Origin: an uncultured Saprospiraceae bacterium
GTDB lineage: Bacteria; Bacteroidota; Bacteroidia; Chitinophagales; Saprospiraceae
Assembly: GCA_938015415.1 (NCBI GenBank)
Contig: CALLPK010000067.1
Location: 1 to 39,002, forward strand
Length of the DNA stretch: 39,002 nt
Reading direction: 5' to 3'
Numbering within the stretch: position 1 is the stretch's first letter; each line of letters begins with the position of its first letter. Under the pieces are notes generated by a model. The model saw nothing but the letters and a program-made list of their open reading frames with translations, searched no databases and was not told where the DNA came from. The position numbers and the translations under genes were made by a program. This document shows, piece after piece, positions 25,201 to 32,249 of this stretch.

Positions 25201-26058
25201 AAACATATTACCAAAATTGGAGAAAAACTTAAAGAGACTAAACTCGGACAGAACAACACGCCCCTGGAATGGGAAAGTGATGACGAAATTGGAGCCCTGA
25301 TCAAAGAATATAATAAAATGATCCGCCAACTGGATTCTTCCGTCCAAAAACTAGCACAGTCCGAACGGGAAGGGGCGTGGCGCGAGATGGCCAAACAAGT
25401 TGCGCACGAAATCAAAAACCCACTGACGCCCATGAAATTGAGCATCCAGTATCTACAGCATGCTTTCCAGTCTCGCCCGGATAACATTGAACCATTACTA
25501 AAAAGAGTGGCTGCTACTTTGATTGAACAAATTGATAATCTGTCCCATATTGCCACGGAGTTTTCAAACTTTGCCAAAATGCCACAGGCCGAAAATCAGC
25601 AAATCATTTTGAACAATCACGTGCAGAGTGTCTATAATCTTTTCCGAAGTGAAAATGTCGATTTGAGACTCAGCGTACCCAAAGAAACTTTTGTGGTTTT
25701 TGCGGATAAAAATCATCTGGTCAGGGTATTTAATAATTTGATTAAAAACGCCATTCAGGCCATTCCGGAAGAACGCAATGGCGTCATCACCGTTTCGCTC
25801 TACAAGCAAGACGACGAAGTAGCCATCGTATGTGTTCATGATAATGGGTCCGGTATTTCGGATGACAAAAAGGATAAGGTATTTGTTCCTAACTTTACCA
25901 CCAAAAATTCTGGAACCGGTCTTGGACTTGCTATCTCCAAGAATATCATCGAATCTGTTAACGGTAGAATTTGGTTTGAAACAGAAGTAGGCGTAGGTAC
26001 CAAATTTTTCGTAGAACTTCCCATCGTAGAAATAAAAGAACCAGAATACGCAGACTAA
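22288..26058 (+). CDS. Large NtrY-like membrane sensor histidine kinase
   Basis: A 1256-residue inner-membrane two-component kinase. The N-terminus has one membrane segment (5-22), an extracytoplasmic domain (about 23-215), then a hydrophobic block of about eight segments (217-475). A second extracytoplasmic domain follows (about 476-730), two segments near 730-755 and 775-797, a third extracytoplasmic region (about 798-940, GSSEEDLYR) and a last segment (945-965). A HAMP domain follows, then the dimerisation helix GAWREMAKQVAHEIKNPLTP with phospho-accepting His1040. The ATPase has N-box NNLIKNAIQAIP, DNGSGIS, and TGLGLAISKNI. The GAWREMA-AHEIKNPLTP stretch strongly resembles NtrY. The sensory part is far larger than in NtrY (about 750 residues). 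No response regulator is adjacent; crtD begins 42 bases downstream and could be co-transcribed. The signal sensed is unknown. Confidence 0.9.
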   Translation: MTRSQLTSLSLAFLFFFLAAGYDYYTDRQTSLARYETVIEDYLHQQEARVESIMEDRDFIYRITGADSESLAKRAADLKKLQQLAGEDFTIYITKNDKIIFWNNNLSTLPVKAFGYDNGERTSQFISHTNGYYELTSQTSIDEKLGQYNIHAMIPIRYNYQLISNYIKDQFVADDQIPTMVELSDDFTDYEINNKNGKRLIYLDAPDNLVDIRYQRLLCLLIFSGLFMLSIFIHLTTLRIIKKHQPWMGAAFMIGTVLSLRFISIVGGFTDRFSALPFFQKIFDSLWTNSLGDMFIDVSLLLWLMVFFHQAYPMQRNKVISKNKQFGLTVMSYFSIVLSFLSLTAVFKMIVFNSSLNYDFNNVFNLDSKSIVAIVAVVILLTALFVFSHRMILIVKKMEIPFKRRLIALGLANLMAFPVFFAFDFLINWGILFAISFILIIFFDLFVERPHVDLLYFIFLLGILAFFPSVLLFMYNSYLDNTIRSDYARELSVLRDPYAESSIKNLVDFVKNDKVIAAQIDSIVFPFTAESEKIEDQLDVFLTSDNYLFYNYRYKLNIFNKYKSPTLKEGQGNYDVFQNKLKKATRVKGDHSGSDLYFYENAEEQNWSYLLEIPISGEILNPQENTMVLEFVRSRREQSKVYTELLVDQPYKRLQRLNKYDFAVYNNRKQLDSRGNVYGSVLTLDNLPGPDKHMEQTIGNRTEIIYQSADEKTVVIIGRDRDTIIKMISLFSYMLTLMIGIVFIAMGLNTIFKFVPNTFNFYLLRSPSLKNKIQLAVVVLTVFSFLFIGFTTTWFFKNSSEEYHEKRLERKASSVLTDAQREIERMSMIRGDLDINDIKSILKPVSETHRIDINLYDLNGELIGSSEEDLYRKEVISRQMGSVAFQALSQHRRSHYTQDGEHIGSLKYKAAYVSLLGPDEKPVAYMGLPYYSKQSKMSNDVTLFLSTLINVYVFLLFIAGGIAMWTARSITKHITKIGEKLKETKLGQNNTPLEWESDDEIGALIKEYNKMIRQLDSSVQKLAQSEREGAWREMAKQVAHEIKNPLTPMKLSIQYLQHAFQSRPDNIEPLLKRVAATLIEQIDNLSHIATEFSNFAKMPQAENQQIILNNHVQSVYNLFRSENVDLRLSVPKETFVVFADKNHLVRVFNNLIKNAIQAIPEERNGVITVSLYKQDDEVAIVCVHDNGSGISDDKKDKVFVPNFTTKNSGTGLGLAISKNIIESVNGRIWFETEVGVGTKFFVELPIVEIKEPEYAD

Positions 26059-26100
26059 ATTTAAACAAGTTTTCTATCTTCGTGGTTACTACTACCAACA

Positions 26101-27576
26101 ATGGAAAACTCAAAAATTTGTATTATCGGAGCCGGAATTGGCGGATTGTCCGCAGCTATTCGTCTCGCAGCTAAGGGCTACCCCGTAGATGTGTACGAAG
26201 CCAACAACTATCCCGGTGGAAAACTAACCGAAATTCAGGTAGATGATTACCGATTTGATGCGGGCCCTTCTCTGTTTACCATGCCTTCCTACATTGAAGA
26301 TTTATTTTCCCTGGCAGGAAAAAACATGAAAGATTATTTTGCGTACGATCGACTCGATATTATTTGTCATTATTTTTGGGAAGACGGAACCCGTCTGAAA
26401 GCGTACGCAGACGCCGAAGATTTTGCCACGGAAGTGGAAAAAGTATTAGGTGTCCCCGCCGTCGAAATTACAAATATACTGGCAGCTAGTGCCCAAAAAT
26501 ACCATCTCACCGGAACTACTTTTTTAGAAAAATCATTACACAAACCGGGTACTTGGTTTAGCGCAGAAGTGGCCCGCTCACTCACCCAAATACCCATGCT
26601 CACCGGTGCCGTTTTTCAGTCCATGCATCAGGATAACGAAAGACGGCTAAGTCACCCAAAACTAATACAACTCTTTGATCGTTTTGCGACCTACAATGGT
26701 TCCAATCCGTACAAAGCGCCGGGCATGTTAAATATCATTCCACATTTTGAGCACAATATCGGAGCCTTTTTTCCTAGAGATGGAATGCACCAGATCACAC
26801 GAGCCTTGTACCAACTGGCCGTGGATTTGGGGGTCAAATTTCATTTTAACCAAGCGGTAGATAAAATTGAGGTTGTGGAAAAGAAAGCTGTTGGGATTCG
26901 AATAAAGGATCTTACTATCGGTTACGGTAGGGTCATTAGCAATATGGATGTTTTTCCTACTTATAAAAAACTACTGGCCGATCAATCACAACCACACCGC
27001 ACTTTATCGCAGCCCCGGTCTACTTCCGCGTTGATTTTTTATTGGGGAATAAAAAAGGAGTTCAAGGAATTGGGACTTCATAATATTTTATTTAGTAAAA
27101 ATTACCAGAAAGAATTTGCTGCGCTCGAAGCAAATCAAATTGATGAAGACCCAACTGTTTATATTAATATTTCAAAAAAACGGGTAAAGGCAGATGCACC
27201 AGAAGGGTGCGAAAACTGGTTTACGATGATCAATGTTCCTGCTAATAAAGGGCAGGATTGGGAATCCCTGATTGGACAGGCCCGTGAGCATATTATTGAA
27301 AAAATAAGTCGGACGCTCCACGTAACCTTAAAGGACTTGATTGTCTGTGAGTCTATTCTTGATCCCAGAAGTATCGAAAGTAAAACGGCTTCTTATCAGG
27401 GGGCATTATACGGTACCAACTCCAATAACGTTTTTGCCGCCTTTTTACGCCATCCCAATTTTACCAATAAAATAAAGAATCTATATTTTTGTGGTGGAAG
27501 CGTTCATCCCGGCGGCGGAATCCCGCTTTGTCTCTTATCCGCAAAAATAGTCAGCGAATTAATTCAGGAATCTTGA
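26101..27576 (+). CDS. crtD: Carotenoid desaturase, CrtD-type (1-hydroxycarotenoid 3,4-desaturase)
   Basis: FAD-dependent desaturase of the CrtI/CrtD family. The dinucleotide-binding motif IIGAGIGGLSAAIRLAAKGY lies at 8-27, and YPGGKLTEIQVDDYRFDAGPSLFTMP carries the FDAGPSLFTMP variant that I associate with CrtD rather than with phytoene desaturase. The C-terminal FAD motif is NLYFCGGSVHPGGGIP. CrtD introduces the 3',4' double bond after 1'-hydroxylation of a monocyclic carotene. The next two genes are a CruF-type 1',2'-hydratase and a CrtZ hydroxylase, which supports CrtD over CrtI. 491 residues. A TATCTTCG box at 26075-26082, near TAnnTTTG, could give it its own promoter. It overlaps cruF by its stop codon. 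A generic phytoene desaturase remains the alternative. Confidence 0.85.
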   Translation: MENSKICIIGAGIGGLSAAIRLAAKGYPVDVYEANNYPGGKLTEIQVDDYRFDAGPSLFTMPSYIEDLFSLAGKNMKDYFAYDRLDIICHYFWEDGTRLKAYADAEDFATEVEKVLGVPAVEITNILAASAQKYHLTGTTFLEKSLHKPGTWFSAEVARSLTQIPMLTGAVFQSMHQDNERRLSHPKLIQLFDRFATYNGSNPYKAPGMLNIIPHFEHNIGAFFPRDGMHQITRALYQLAVDLGVKFHFNQAVDKIEVVEKKAVGIRIKDLTIGYGRVISNMDVFPTYKKLLADQSQPHRTLSQPRSTSALIFYWGIKKEFKELGLHNILFSKNYQKEFAALEANQIDEDPTVYINISKKRVKADAPEGCENWFTMINVPANKGQDWESLIGQAREHIIEKISRTLHVTLKDLIVCESILDPRSIESKTASYQGALYGTNSNNVFAAFLRHPNFTNKIKNLYFCGGSVHPGGGIPLCLLSAKIVSELIQES

Positions 27577-28199
27577 AATCAAAAAATACCCTGGCCAGTT
27601 TTATTCTGGTTGTTGTTTATACTGTTGGAATCATCGGCATCAAAGGAAATTTTGACGAGCGGTTTGTACTGCTGACGCCCGTCAACCTTCTGCTTTCGCT
27701 CGGGTTGGTCTTCTGGACGCATCCTACGGAATATCCACCCCTTTGGAAACTAGCCGTGCTTTGTTTTGTAACGGGCGTACTGGTCGAAATAACGGGCGTA
27801 CAGACCGGGTTGATTTTCGGTGATTATCAATATGGAGAAGTGTTGGGTCCTAAAATATGGGGTACGCCCTTGATGATTGGCGTCAACTGGACCATGTTGG
27901 TATACTGTGCGGGATCTACCGTCAATCAGCTTGTCCCCACCCGAAATATTTGGATAAAAGCAGCTCTGGGGGCAATGTTGATGACCATTTTAGACGTTTT
28001 AATAGAACCCGTAGCGATGGAACTTAACTTTTGGAACTGGGAAAATGATGTCATTCCTTTGCAAAATTATTTTGCGTGGTTTTTTGTAGCTTTACCTTTG
28101 TTAGCTGCCTATTTTAAATTGCTGGGAAAAACGACCAACAAAGTTGCTATCCTGTTGTTTATATTACAGTTTATATTTTTTGGAATTTTACAACTATGA
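27573..28199 (+). CDS. cruF: Carotenoid 1',2'-hydratase CruF-like membrane protein
   Basis: A 208-residue integral membrane protein of the carotenoid biosynthesis family to which CruF and archaeal C50 carotenoid hydratases belong. CruF adds water across the 1',2' end of gamma-carotene or lycopene. Membrane segments are visible near 8-25, 35-50, 60-80, 110-130, 135-155, 165-180 and 185-205. Conserved stretches include VLVEITGVQTGLIFGDYQYG, GTPLMIGVNWTMLVY and LDVLIEPVAMELNFWNW, whose acidic and polar residues in otherwise hydrophobic surroundings are typical. The frame stays open upstream into crtD; the likely start is TTG at 27573 within TTGA, which overlaps the crtD stop and implies translational coupling. 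No ATG occurs before about residue 100. The following crtZ also overlaps by four bases. Confidence 0.85.
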   Translation: MKSKNTLASFILVVVYTVGIIGIKGNFDERFVLLTPVNLLLSLGLVFWTHPTEYPPLWKLAVLCFVTGVLVEITGVQTGLIFGDYQYGEVLGPKIWGTPLMIGVNWTMLVYCAGSTVNQLVPTRNIWIKAALGAMLMTILDVLIEPVAMELNFWNWENDVIPLQNYFAWFFVALPLLAAYFKLLGKTTNKVAILLFILQFIFFGILQL

Positions 28200-28672
28200 C
28201 TGCCTTACTTTATTTTTTTATCGTTTTAATCACCGTAGCCGGGATGGAGTTTGTGGCTTGGTTTGCTCATAAATATATCATGCATGGCATACTTTGGAGC
28301 TGGCACGAAGACCATCATAATCCACACGATAACGAAGGCTTTTTTGAAAAGAATGATTTATTCTTTTTGGTTTTTGCCATTCCCAGTGCGCTCTCCTATA
28401 TCGTTGGTTCGCTGCCGGAATACCGCTGGCTATTTTTTGTGGGTGTAGGAATTTCGATTTATGGTTTAATTTATTTTTTGATTCATGATGTTTATATCCA
28501 TCAGCGATTTAAATGGTTTCGACAATTAGATAATAAATACTCCCGCGCCATTCTGCGGGCACATGGATCTCATCATGCTCAGCAAACAAAAGAGAACTGC
28601 GAATCGTTTGGCCTTTTAGTAGTTGATAAAAAATATTTTGGTAAACGTAAAAATAGAAAGCAACCTAATTAA
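28196..28672 (+). CDS. crtZ: Carotenoid 3-hydroxylase CrtZ
   Basis: Di-iron membrane hydroxylase (fatty acid hydroxylase superfamily) that adds the 3-hydroxyl group to beta-ionone rings. The four histidine motifs are present and in order: HKYIMHG, HEDHH, HDVYIHQR and HGSHH. 158 residues is the usual CrtZ length, with four hydrophobic segments (about 3-20, 55-75, 80-100 and a weaker one). The ATG lies in ATGA overlapping the cruF stop, so the crtD-cruF-crtZ trio is tightly coupled. With CruF and CrtD, the expected product is a saproxanthin-type monocyclic xanthophyll (inference). crtB, crtI and crtY must lie elsewhere. Confidence 0.93.
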   Translation: MTALLYFFIVLITVAGMEFVAWFAHKYIMHGILWSWHEDHHNPHDNEGFFEKNDLFFLVFAIPSALSYIVGSLPEYRWLFFVGVGISIYGLIYFLIHDVYIHQRFKWFRQLDNKYSRAILRAHGSHHAQQTKENCESFGLLVVDKKYFGKRKNRKQPN

Positions 28673-28698
28673 AAATATTATCCGCCTCCCCGATCGCC

Positions 28699-28743
28699 TA
28701 ATGAATCGCTCTTAACATCCACTTTTTTCACTTAATGAATCGC
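28699..28743 (+). repeat. Direct repeat TAATGAATCGC
   Basis: The 11-base word TAATGAATCGC occurs exactly at 28699-28709 and 28733-28743, 34 bases apart. The second copy contains the first possible ATG of the AAA+ gene. The function is unknown; it could be a duplicated binding site or a decayed intergenic repeat. Confidence 0.5.
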
Positions 28744-30090
28744 CCAATGGACTCAGAAGAATTGACAGAATTAAGAGCAGCCATTGCGGGCGCTCCCAAT
28801 AATATACCGCTACAAAAATTATTTGGGCAAGCGCTTCTTCGTCACCAAAAATATGAAGAAGCCGAAGCTACTTTTAAAAATATCCTCCGCGCTTCCCCCG
28901 ATGACGCTTCGGTAAAATTAGGTTTAGCCACCGCATTTTGCGGGCTGTCTAAAACTTCTACCGGCTTGGTTCTCGTAGAAGAAATGATGAAAGCGCCAAA
29001 GCCACCAATACGCGCCTGGCTGGTCTACGCAAAGTTATTATTACAAAGTGGCAATGGTTCGGAAGCAAGAGATGCTTACGAAAAAGCAATTCTGCTAGAT
29101 CCAACCATCAAGGATGCCTTTCTGGAATCAGAAATAAATTTACTAAATCAAAAAAAACAGGAACCTCAAAAAATCAAACTTGGAGGAGCGGAAAATTCCG
29201 AAACGGAAGAAGAGACGACCATTGACATCGAAAAGCCCAGTACTAATTTCTCGCAAGTAGGTGGAATGGAAAAGGTAAAAGAGGAAATTAGAATGAAGAT
29301 CATCCATCCGCTCGCCCACCCCGAAATTTATAAAGCGTACGGAAAAAAAATCGGCGGTGGAATTTTGCTCTACGGCCCTCCAGGTTGTGGAAAAACCCAT
29401 CTGGCTCGTGCGACGGCGGGCGAAGTACAATCCAATTTTATTCCCGTTGGGATCAGTGATATTCTGGATTTATATCTGGGACAAAGCGAACGAAATTTAC
29501 ACGCTATTTTTGAAAAAGCACGCCGCTTAAAACCCTGCGTTTTATTTTTTGACGAAGCAGATGCGCTCGGTGCTAATCGTACCGATATGCGACAGAGTGC
29601 GGGACGGCATTTAATCAACCAATTTTTATCAGAACTGGACGGGATCGAATATGATAACGAAGGCGTTTTAATTCTCGCCGCGACTAATACACCGTGGCAT
29701 TTGGATCCCGCCTTTCGACGGCCGGGTAGATTTGACCGGATTATTTTTGTTCCACCACCGGACGAAGCAGCACGTGCCGCTATTCTAGAAATACATCTGG
29801 CTAATAAACCTATTCAAAATATCGATTATAATCAGATTGCGAGACAGACCAAAGATTTTTCGGGAGCAGATTTGCAGGCGGTCATTGATCGGGCGATCGA
29901 ACAAAAATTGACTGCGGCGATGCAATCGGGGGTTCCACAACCATTGACAACCGCTGATCTTTTGCAAGCGGCCAAATTACAAAAACCGACTACCAAAGAA
30001 TGGTTTAATACCGCTAAAAATTACGCGCTGTTTTCCAATGAAAGTGGTTTATACGATGATATACTAAGTTACCTAAATCTAAAAAAATGA
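28735..30090 (+). CDS. TPR-containing AAA+ ATPase (Vps4/katanin/Msp1-like clade)
   Basis: A 451-residue soluble ATPase. Residues about 8-130 hold three TPR-like helical repeats (YEEAEATFKNILRASPDD, SEARDAYEKAILLDPT), followed by a charged linker (135-170). The AAA+ module starts at FSQVGGMEKVKEEI. It has Walker A GPPGCGKT (214-221), a pore loop with aromatic-hydrophobic-glycine Y247-L248-G249, Walker B VLFFDEAD (269-276), sensor 1 in AATNTP (N318) and arginine fingers in FRRPGRFD (328-329). These features indicate a ring-shaped unfoldase or disassembly ATPase of the classic clade that also includes eukaryotic Vps4, katanin and Msp1. There is no protease domain. Two starts are possible, 28735 and the ATG at 28747 (MDSEEL). 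The next gene, a TPR membrane protein, overlaps by four bases (ATGA), so they are probably partners. The substrate is unknown. Confidence 0.88.
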   Translation: MNRPMDSEELTELRAAIAGAPNNIPLQKLFGQALLRHQKYEEAEATFKNILRASPDDASVKLGLATAFCGLSKTSTGLVLVEEMMKAPKPPIRAWLVYAKLLLQSGNGSEARDAYEKAILLDPTIKDAFLESEINLLNQKKQEPQKIKLGGAENSETEEETTIDIEKPSTNFSQVGGMEKVKEEIRMKIIHPLAHPEIYKAYGKKIGGGILLYGPPGCGKTHLARATAGEVQSNFIPVGISDILDLYLGQSERNLHAIFEKARRLKPCVLFFDEADALGANRTDMRQSAGRHLINQFLSELDGIEYDNEGVLILAATNTPWHLDPAFRRPGRFDRIIFVPPPDEAARAAILEIHLANKPIQNIDYNQIARQTKDFSGADLQAVIDRAIEQKLTAAMQSGVPQPLTTADLLQAAKLQKPTTKEWFNTAKNYALFSNESGLYDDILSYLNLKK

Positions 30091-31382
30091 TTGGTTCGCC
30101 ACATATTCGTCGCGCCCAATTATTGATCGGGCAGAACCGCTACGGAGAGGCAGAAAAAGAAATCGGTCAGGCCTTACAGCAGGATCCGGAAAATCCGTTT
30201 GCGCTGGCCATGTTGTCAGAATGTTACCTGGAAGATAATCGTCGTCCCGAAGCATTAGATCTGGCAAAACAGGCAGTCGCCGCTGCTCCATATATTGGTT
30301 ATTTTTATCATCACCTCGCTCGTGCTCAATTTTTCAATCAACAAATTGATGCTTGTCAAGCAACTATTTTGGAAGGTCTGCGAATTAATCCAAATGATGC
30401 GGATTTTTTTCTGCTCTCTTCCCAAATAGAATTTTATTTAGAAAACTGGCAGGCGAGTTTAGACGGCGCAGATCAGGGACTAACCATTGATCCGGAAAAC
30501 ATTAATCTGATCAACCAGCGAACACAAGCCCTGGTAAAACTCAACCGAAAGTCAGAAGCAGCTAATTCGATTGATTTTGCGCTGAGTCGTTCACCGGAAA
30601 ATGCCCTTTCTCACGCCAATCGTGGCTGGGTAGCCATCGAGCAGGATGACTACGAAAAAGCAGTTACCCATTTTAAAGAATCCTTGCGTTTGGATCCCAC
30701 AAACGAATATACCAGATCAGGATTAAAAGAAGCCATTAAGGCCAAGAATATTGTCTACCGTTACGTGCTGAAGTATTTTTTGTGGATGAACAAATTGCAG
30801 TCTAAAAGCAGGTGGTATTTTTTGATTGGCATCTACGCCTTTTATCATTTTGTTCTTTTCATTGCCGATGTTTATCCCGTGCTGGCGACGATTCTAACGC
30901 CGTTAATTGTTCTGTATATTCTGATGGCTTTCTCTTCCTGGATTGCCATGCCGATTTCCAATACTTTTTTAAGGTTTCATCCACTGGGAAAGCATGCGAT
31001 GACGGAAGATGAATTTAAGGCCTCCACCGTGGTCAGTTTTTTACTGATCGGAGCAATTATTTCGGTAGCGAGCTTTTATTTATTGGGAAATAGTTTTGAG
31101 CTGACCGACGAAGGGCTTTTTGTCACGGATGGCGGGGAAACGCTCTTCCTTCTGAGTATGGTGCTGATCTTCTTGATGATCCCCGTGGGTGGTTTTTTTA
31201 AGACGTTACCAGGCAGTAAATCCCGTAAGCAATTAGGTGGATTATTGGGTCTCTTGTGCTTTTTGGGAATTGCTGGTATCTTTACACAAGCAGAATTCTT
31301 CATTAATGCTTTTTTTATCGGTATTCTTATCTTTAGTTTAGGGGCTAATTATATGTTGAGTAAGGATGCTAAAGCGATTTAA
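30087..31382 (+). CDS. TPR protein with six-segment membrane domain, partner of the AAA+ ATPase
   Basis: A 431-residue protein whose first 210 residues form about six TPR units (for example YGEAEKEIGQALQQDPENPF, QIDACQATILEGLRINPNDA, YEKAVTHFKESLRLDPTNEY). About six membrane segments follow, near 242-261, 265-285, 314-334, 352-373, 383-400 and 404-423. The TPR part should be cytosolic because there is no signal peptide. The gene overlaps the AAA+ ATPase by four bases, and both proteins carry N-terminal TPRs, which suggests that it recruits the ATPase to the inner membrane (inference). I recognise no enzymatic motif. It could instead be a regulator or an adaptor for envelope protein turnover. 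Confidence 0.8.
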   Translation: MIGSPHIRRAQLLIGQNRYGEAEKEIGQALQQDPENPFALAMLSECYLEDNRRPEALDLAKQAVAAAPYIGYFYHHLARAQFFNQQIDACQATILEGLRINPNDADFFLLSSQIEFYLENWQASLDGADQGLTIDPENINLINQRTQALVKLNRKSEAANSIDFALSRSPENALSHANRGWVAIEQDDYEKAVTHFKESLRLDPTNEYTRSGLKEAIKAKNIVYRYVLKYFLWMNKLQSKSRWYFLIGIYAFYHFVLFIADVYPVLATILTPLIVLYILMAFSSWIAMPISNTFLRFHPLGKHAMTEDEFKASTVVSFLLIGAIISVASFYLLGNSFELTDEGLFVTDGGETLFLLSMVLIFLMIPVGGFFKTLPGSKSRKQLGGLLGLLCFLGIAGIFTQAEFFINAFFIGILIFSLGANYMLSKDAKAI

Positions 31383-31404
31383 AAGAAGCGTCTGTAATAT
31401 CTTT

Positions 31405-31498
31405 TTGCTTGTTAGGTATTTGACCAACTGGCTTTCCTCATTCGTAGAATACATAAGAAGGGAAGCCAATAACCAATAACCAACAGGCTAACTAGCAA
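31405..31498. repeat. Palindromic intergenic element, copy B
   Basis: A 94-base element with near-inverted ends TTGCTTGTTAGG (31405-31416) and, inverted, TTGCTAGTTAGC (31498-31487), and inner arms TGGCTTTCC (31429-31437) and GGGAAGCCA (31460-31468). The right half contains the tandem AATAACC-AATAACC. The end sequence is identical over 12 bases to copy A at 20232-20243. It sits between the TPR membrane protein and the tail-anchored protein and may affect readthrough. Confidence 0.5.
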
Positions 31499-31506
31499 AT
31501 TTCACT

Positions 31507-32085
31507 ATGGCAATTGACAATCCATTACTGGACAAACTCAACCGAACGTTAAGTCTCGAACTTCCCGAGGCACACTCCATTGATCAGTATCTCGACATGA
31601 TCCTACCAGAAATAAAAATGCACAGCGAAGACTTGCGGGAACGGGAATTTTACATTGATACGCGGTGGTTGGAGATTAGTGATAAAGATGATTTCCACGA
31701 AGCGGTTTTACATATCTTTCGCGATGACGACGAATACCTTTTATCGATTGATGGAAATATCAATACCGGAGTCTGGCGTACTTTACCTAAATCCAACACG
31801 ATTATCATCGACCAGATGGACGGAGATGCAGTGATTAAAAGCGAGTTATTCGATTTGGCTTTTTTAAATAAAGATTTTTTTGTTCTAAAAAAACACGGTG
31901 ATCAAAAACGGATTGGTAAAACCAAGTATCGCTTATTGGGTCGGGAGGCACACGTCAGAAAATTTGTGTGGCGGGACGCCATCGAATCCCTCTATAATCT
32001 GCATCGAAATAATGGTCAGTATGTTGGAGTGATGGTAGCTGTGGGTGTGGTGGTGTTAATTTTGGTATTGCTTTCTTTTTATTAG
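31507..32085 (+). CDS. Tail-anchored protein of unknown function
   Basis: A 192-residue protein I do not recognise. Residues 1-165 are soluble and rich in acidic residues and predicted beta strands (EYLLSIDGNINTGVWRTLP, SNTIIIDQMDGDAVIKSE, KDFFVLKKHG), somewhat lipocalin-like in rhythm, though that is only an impression. A single hydrophobic segment ends the protein (YVGVMVAVGVVVLILVLLSF, about 172-191). There is no signal peptide, so it should be a C-terminally anchored inner-membrane protein facing the cytosol. It lies 124 bases after the TPR membrane protein on the same strand, with a palindromic repeat between. A tail-anchored protein beside an Msp1/Vps4-like ATPase suggests a substrate or adaptor, but this is inference. 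The ATG at 31507 is the only plausible start. Confidence 0.75.
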   Translation: MAIDNPLLDKLNRTLSLELPEAHSIDQYLDMILPEIKMHSEDLREREFYIDTRWLEISDKDDFHEAVLHIFRDDDEYLLSIDGNINTGVWRTLPKSNTIIIDQMDGDAVIKSELFDLAFLNKDFFVLKKHGDQKRIGKTKYRLLGREAHVRKFVWRDAIESLYNLHRNNGQYVGVMVAVGVVVLILVLLSFY

Positions 32086-32249
32086 AAAATTATTCAGAAA
32101 TATTTTTCATTACACTTATCAGTACTTTTGGGATCGTATAAAACAAACATACCACGAGCTTAATTGACAACGTCCTAATGTTAGATGCCTTATTTCAAAA
32201 ATTACCGTAGAATTGTCAAGTCCAGTATTTTAAACACCTATTATTTTCG

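Noticed and set aside
25077-25577. 166-codon antisense frame within the sensor kinase gene
   Set aside because: It is a shadow of the highly conserved HAMP and His-kinase coding sequence.
27489-27572. Longer CruF-like protein beginning inside crtD
   Set aside because: The upstream 28 codons are Arg/Ser-rich out-of-frame crtD sequence; the TTG overlapping the crtD stop fits the coupled layout better.
32164-32219. Inverted repeat TTGACAA / TTGTCAA between the tail-anchored gene and glpD
   Set aside because: Seven-base arms 42 bases apart without a T-tract are too weak to call a terminator or operator.
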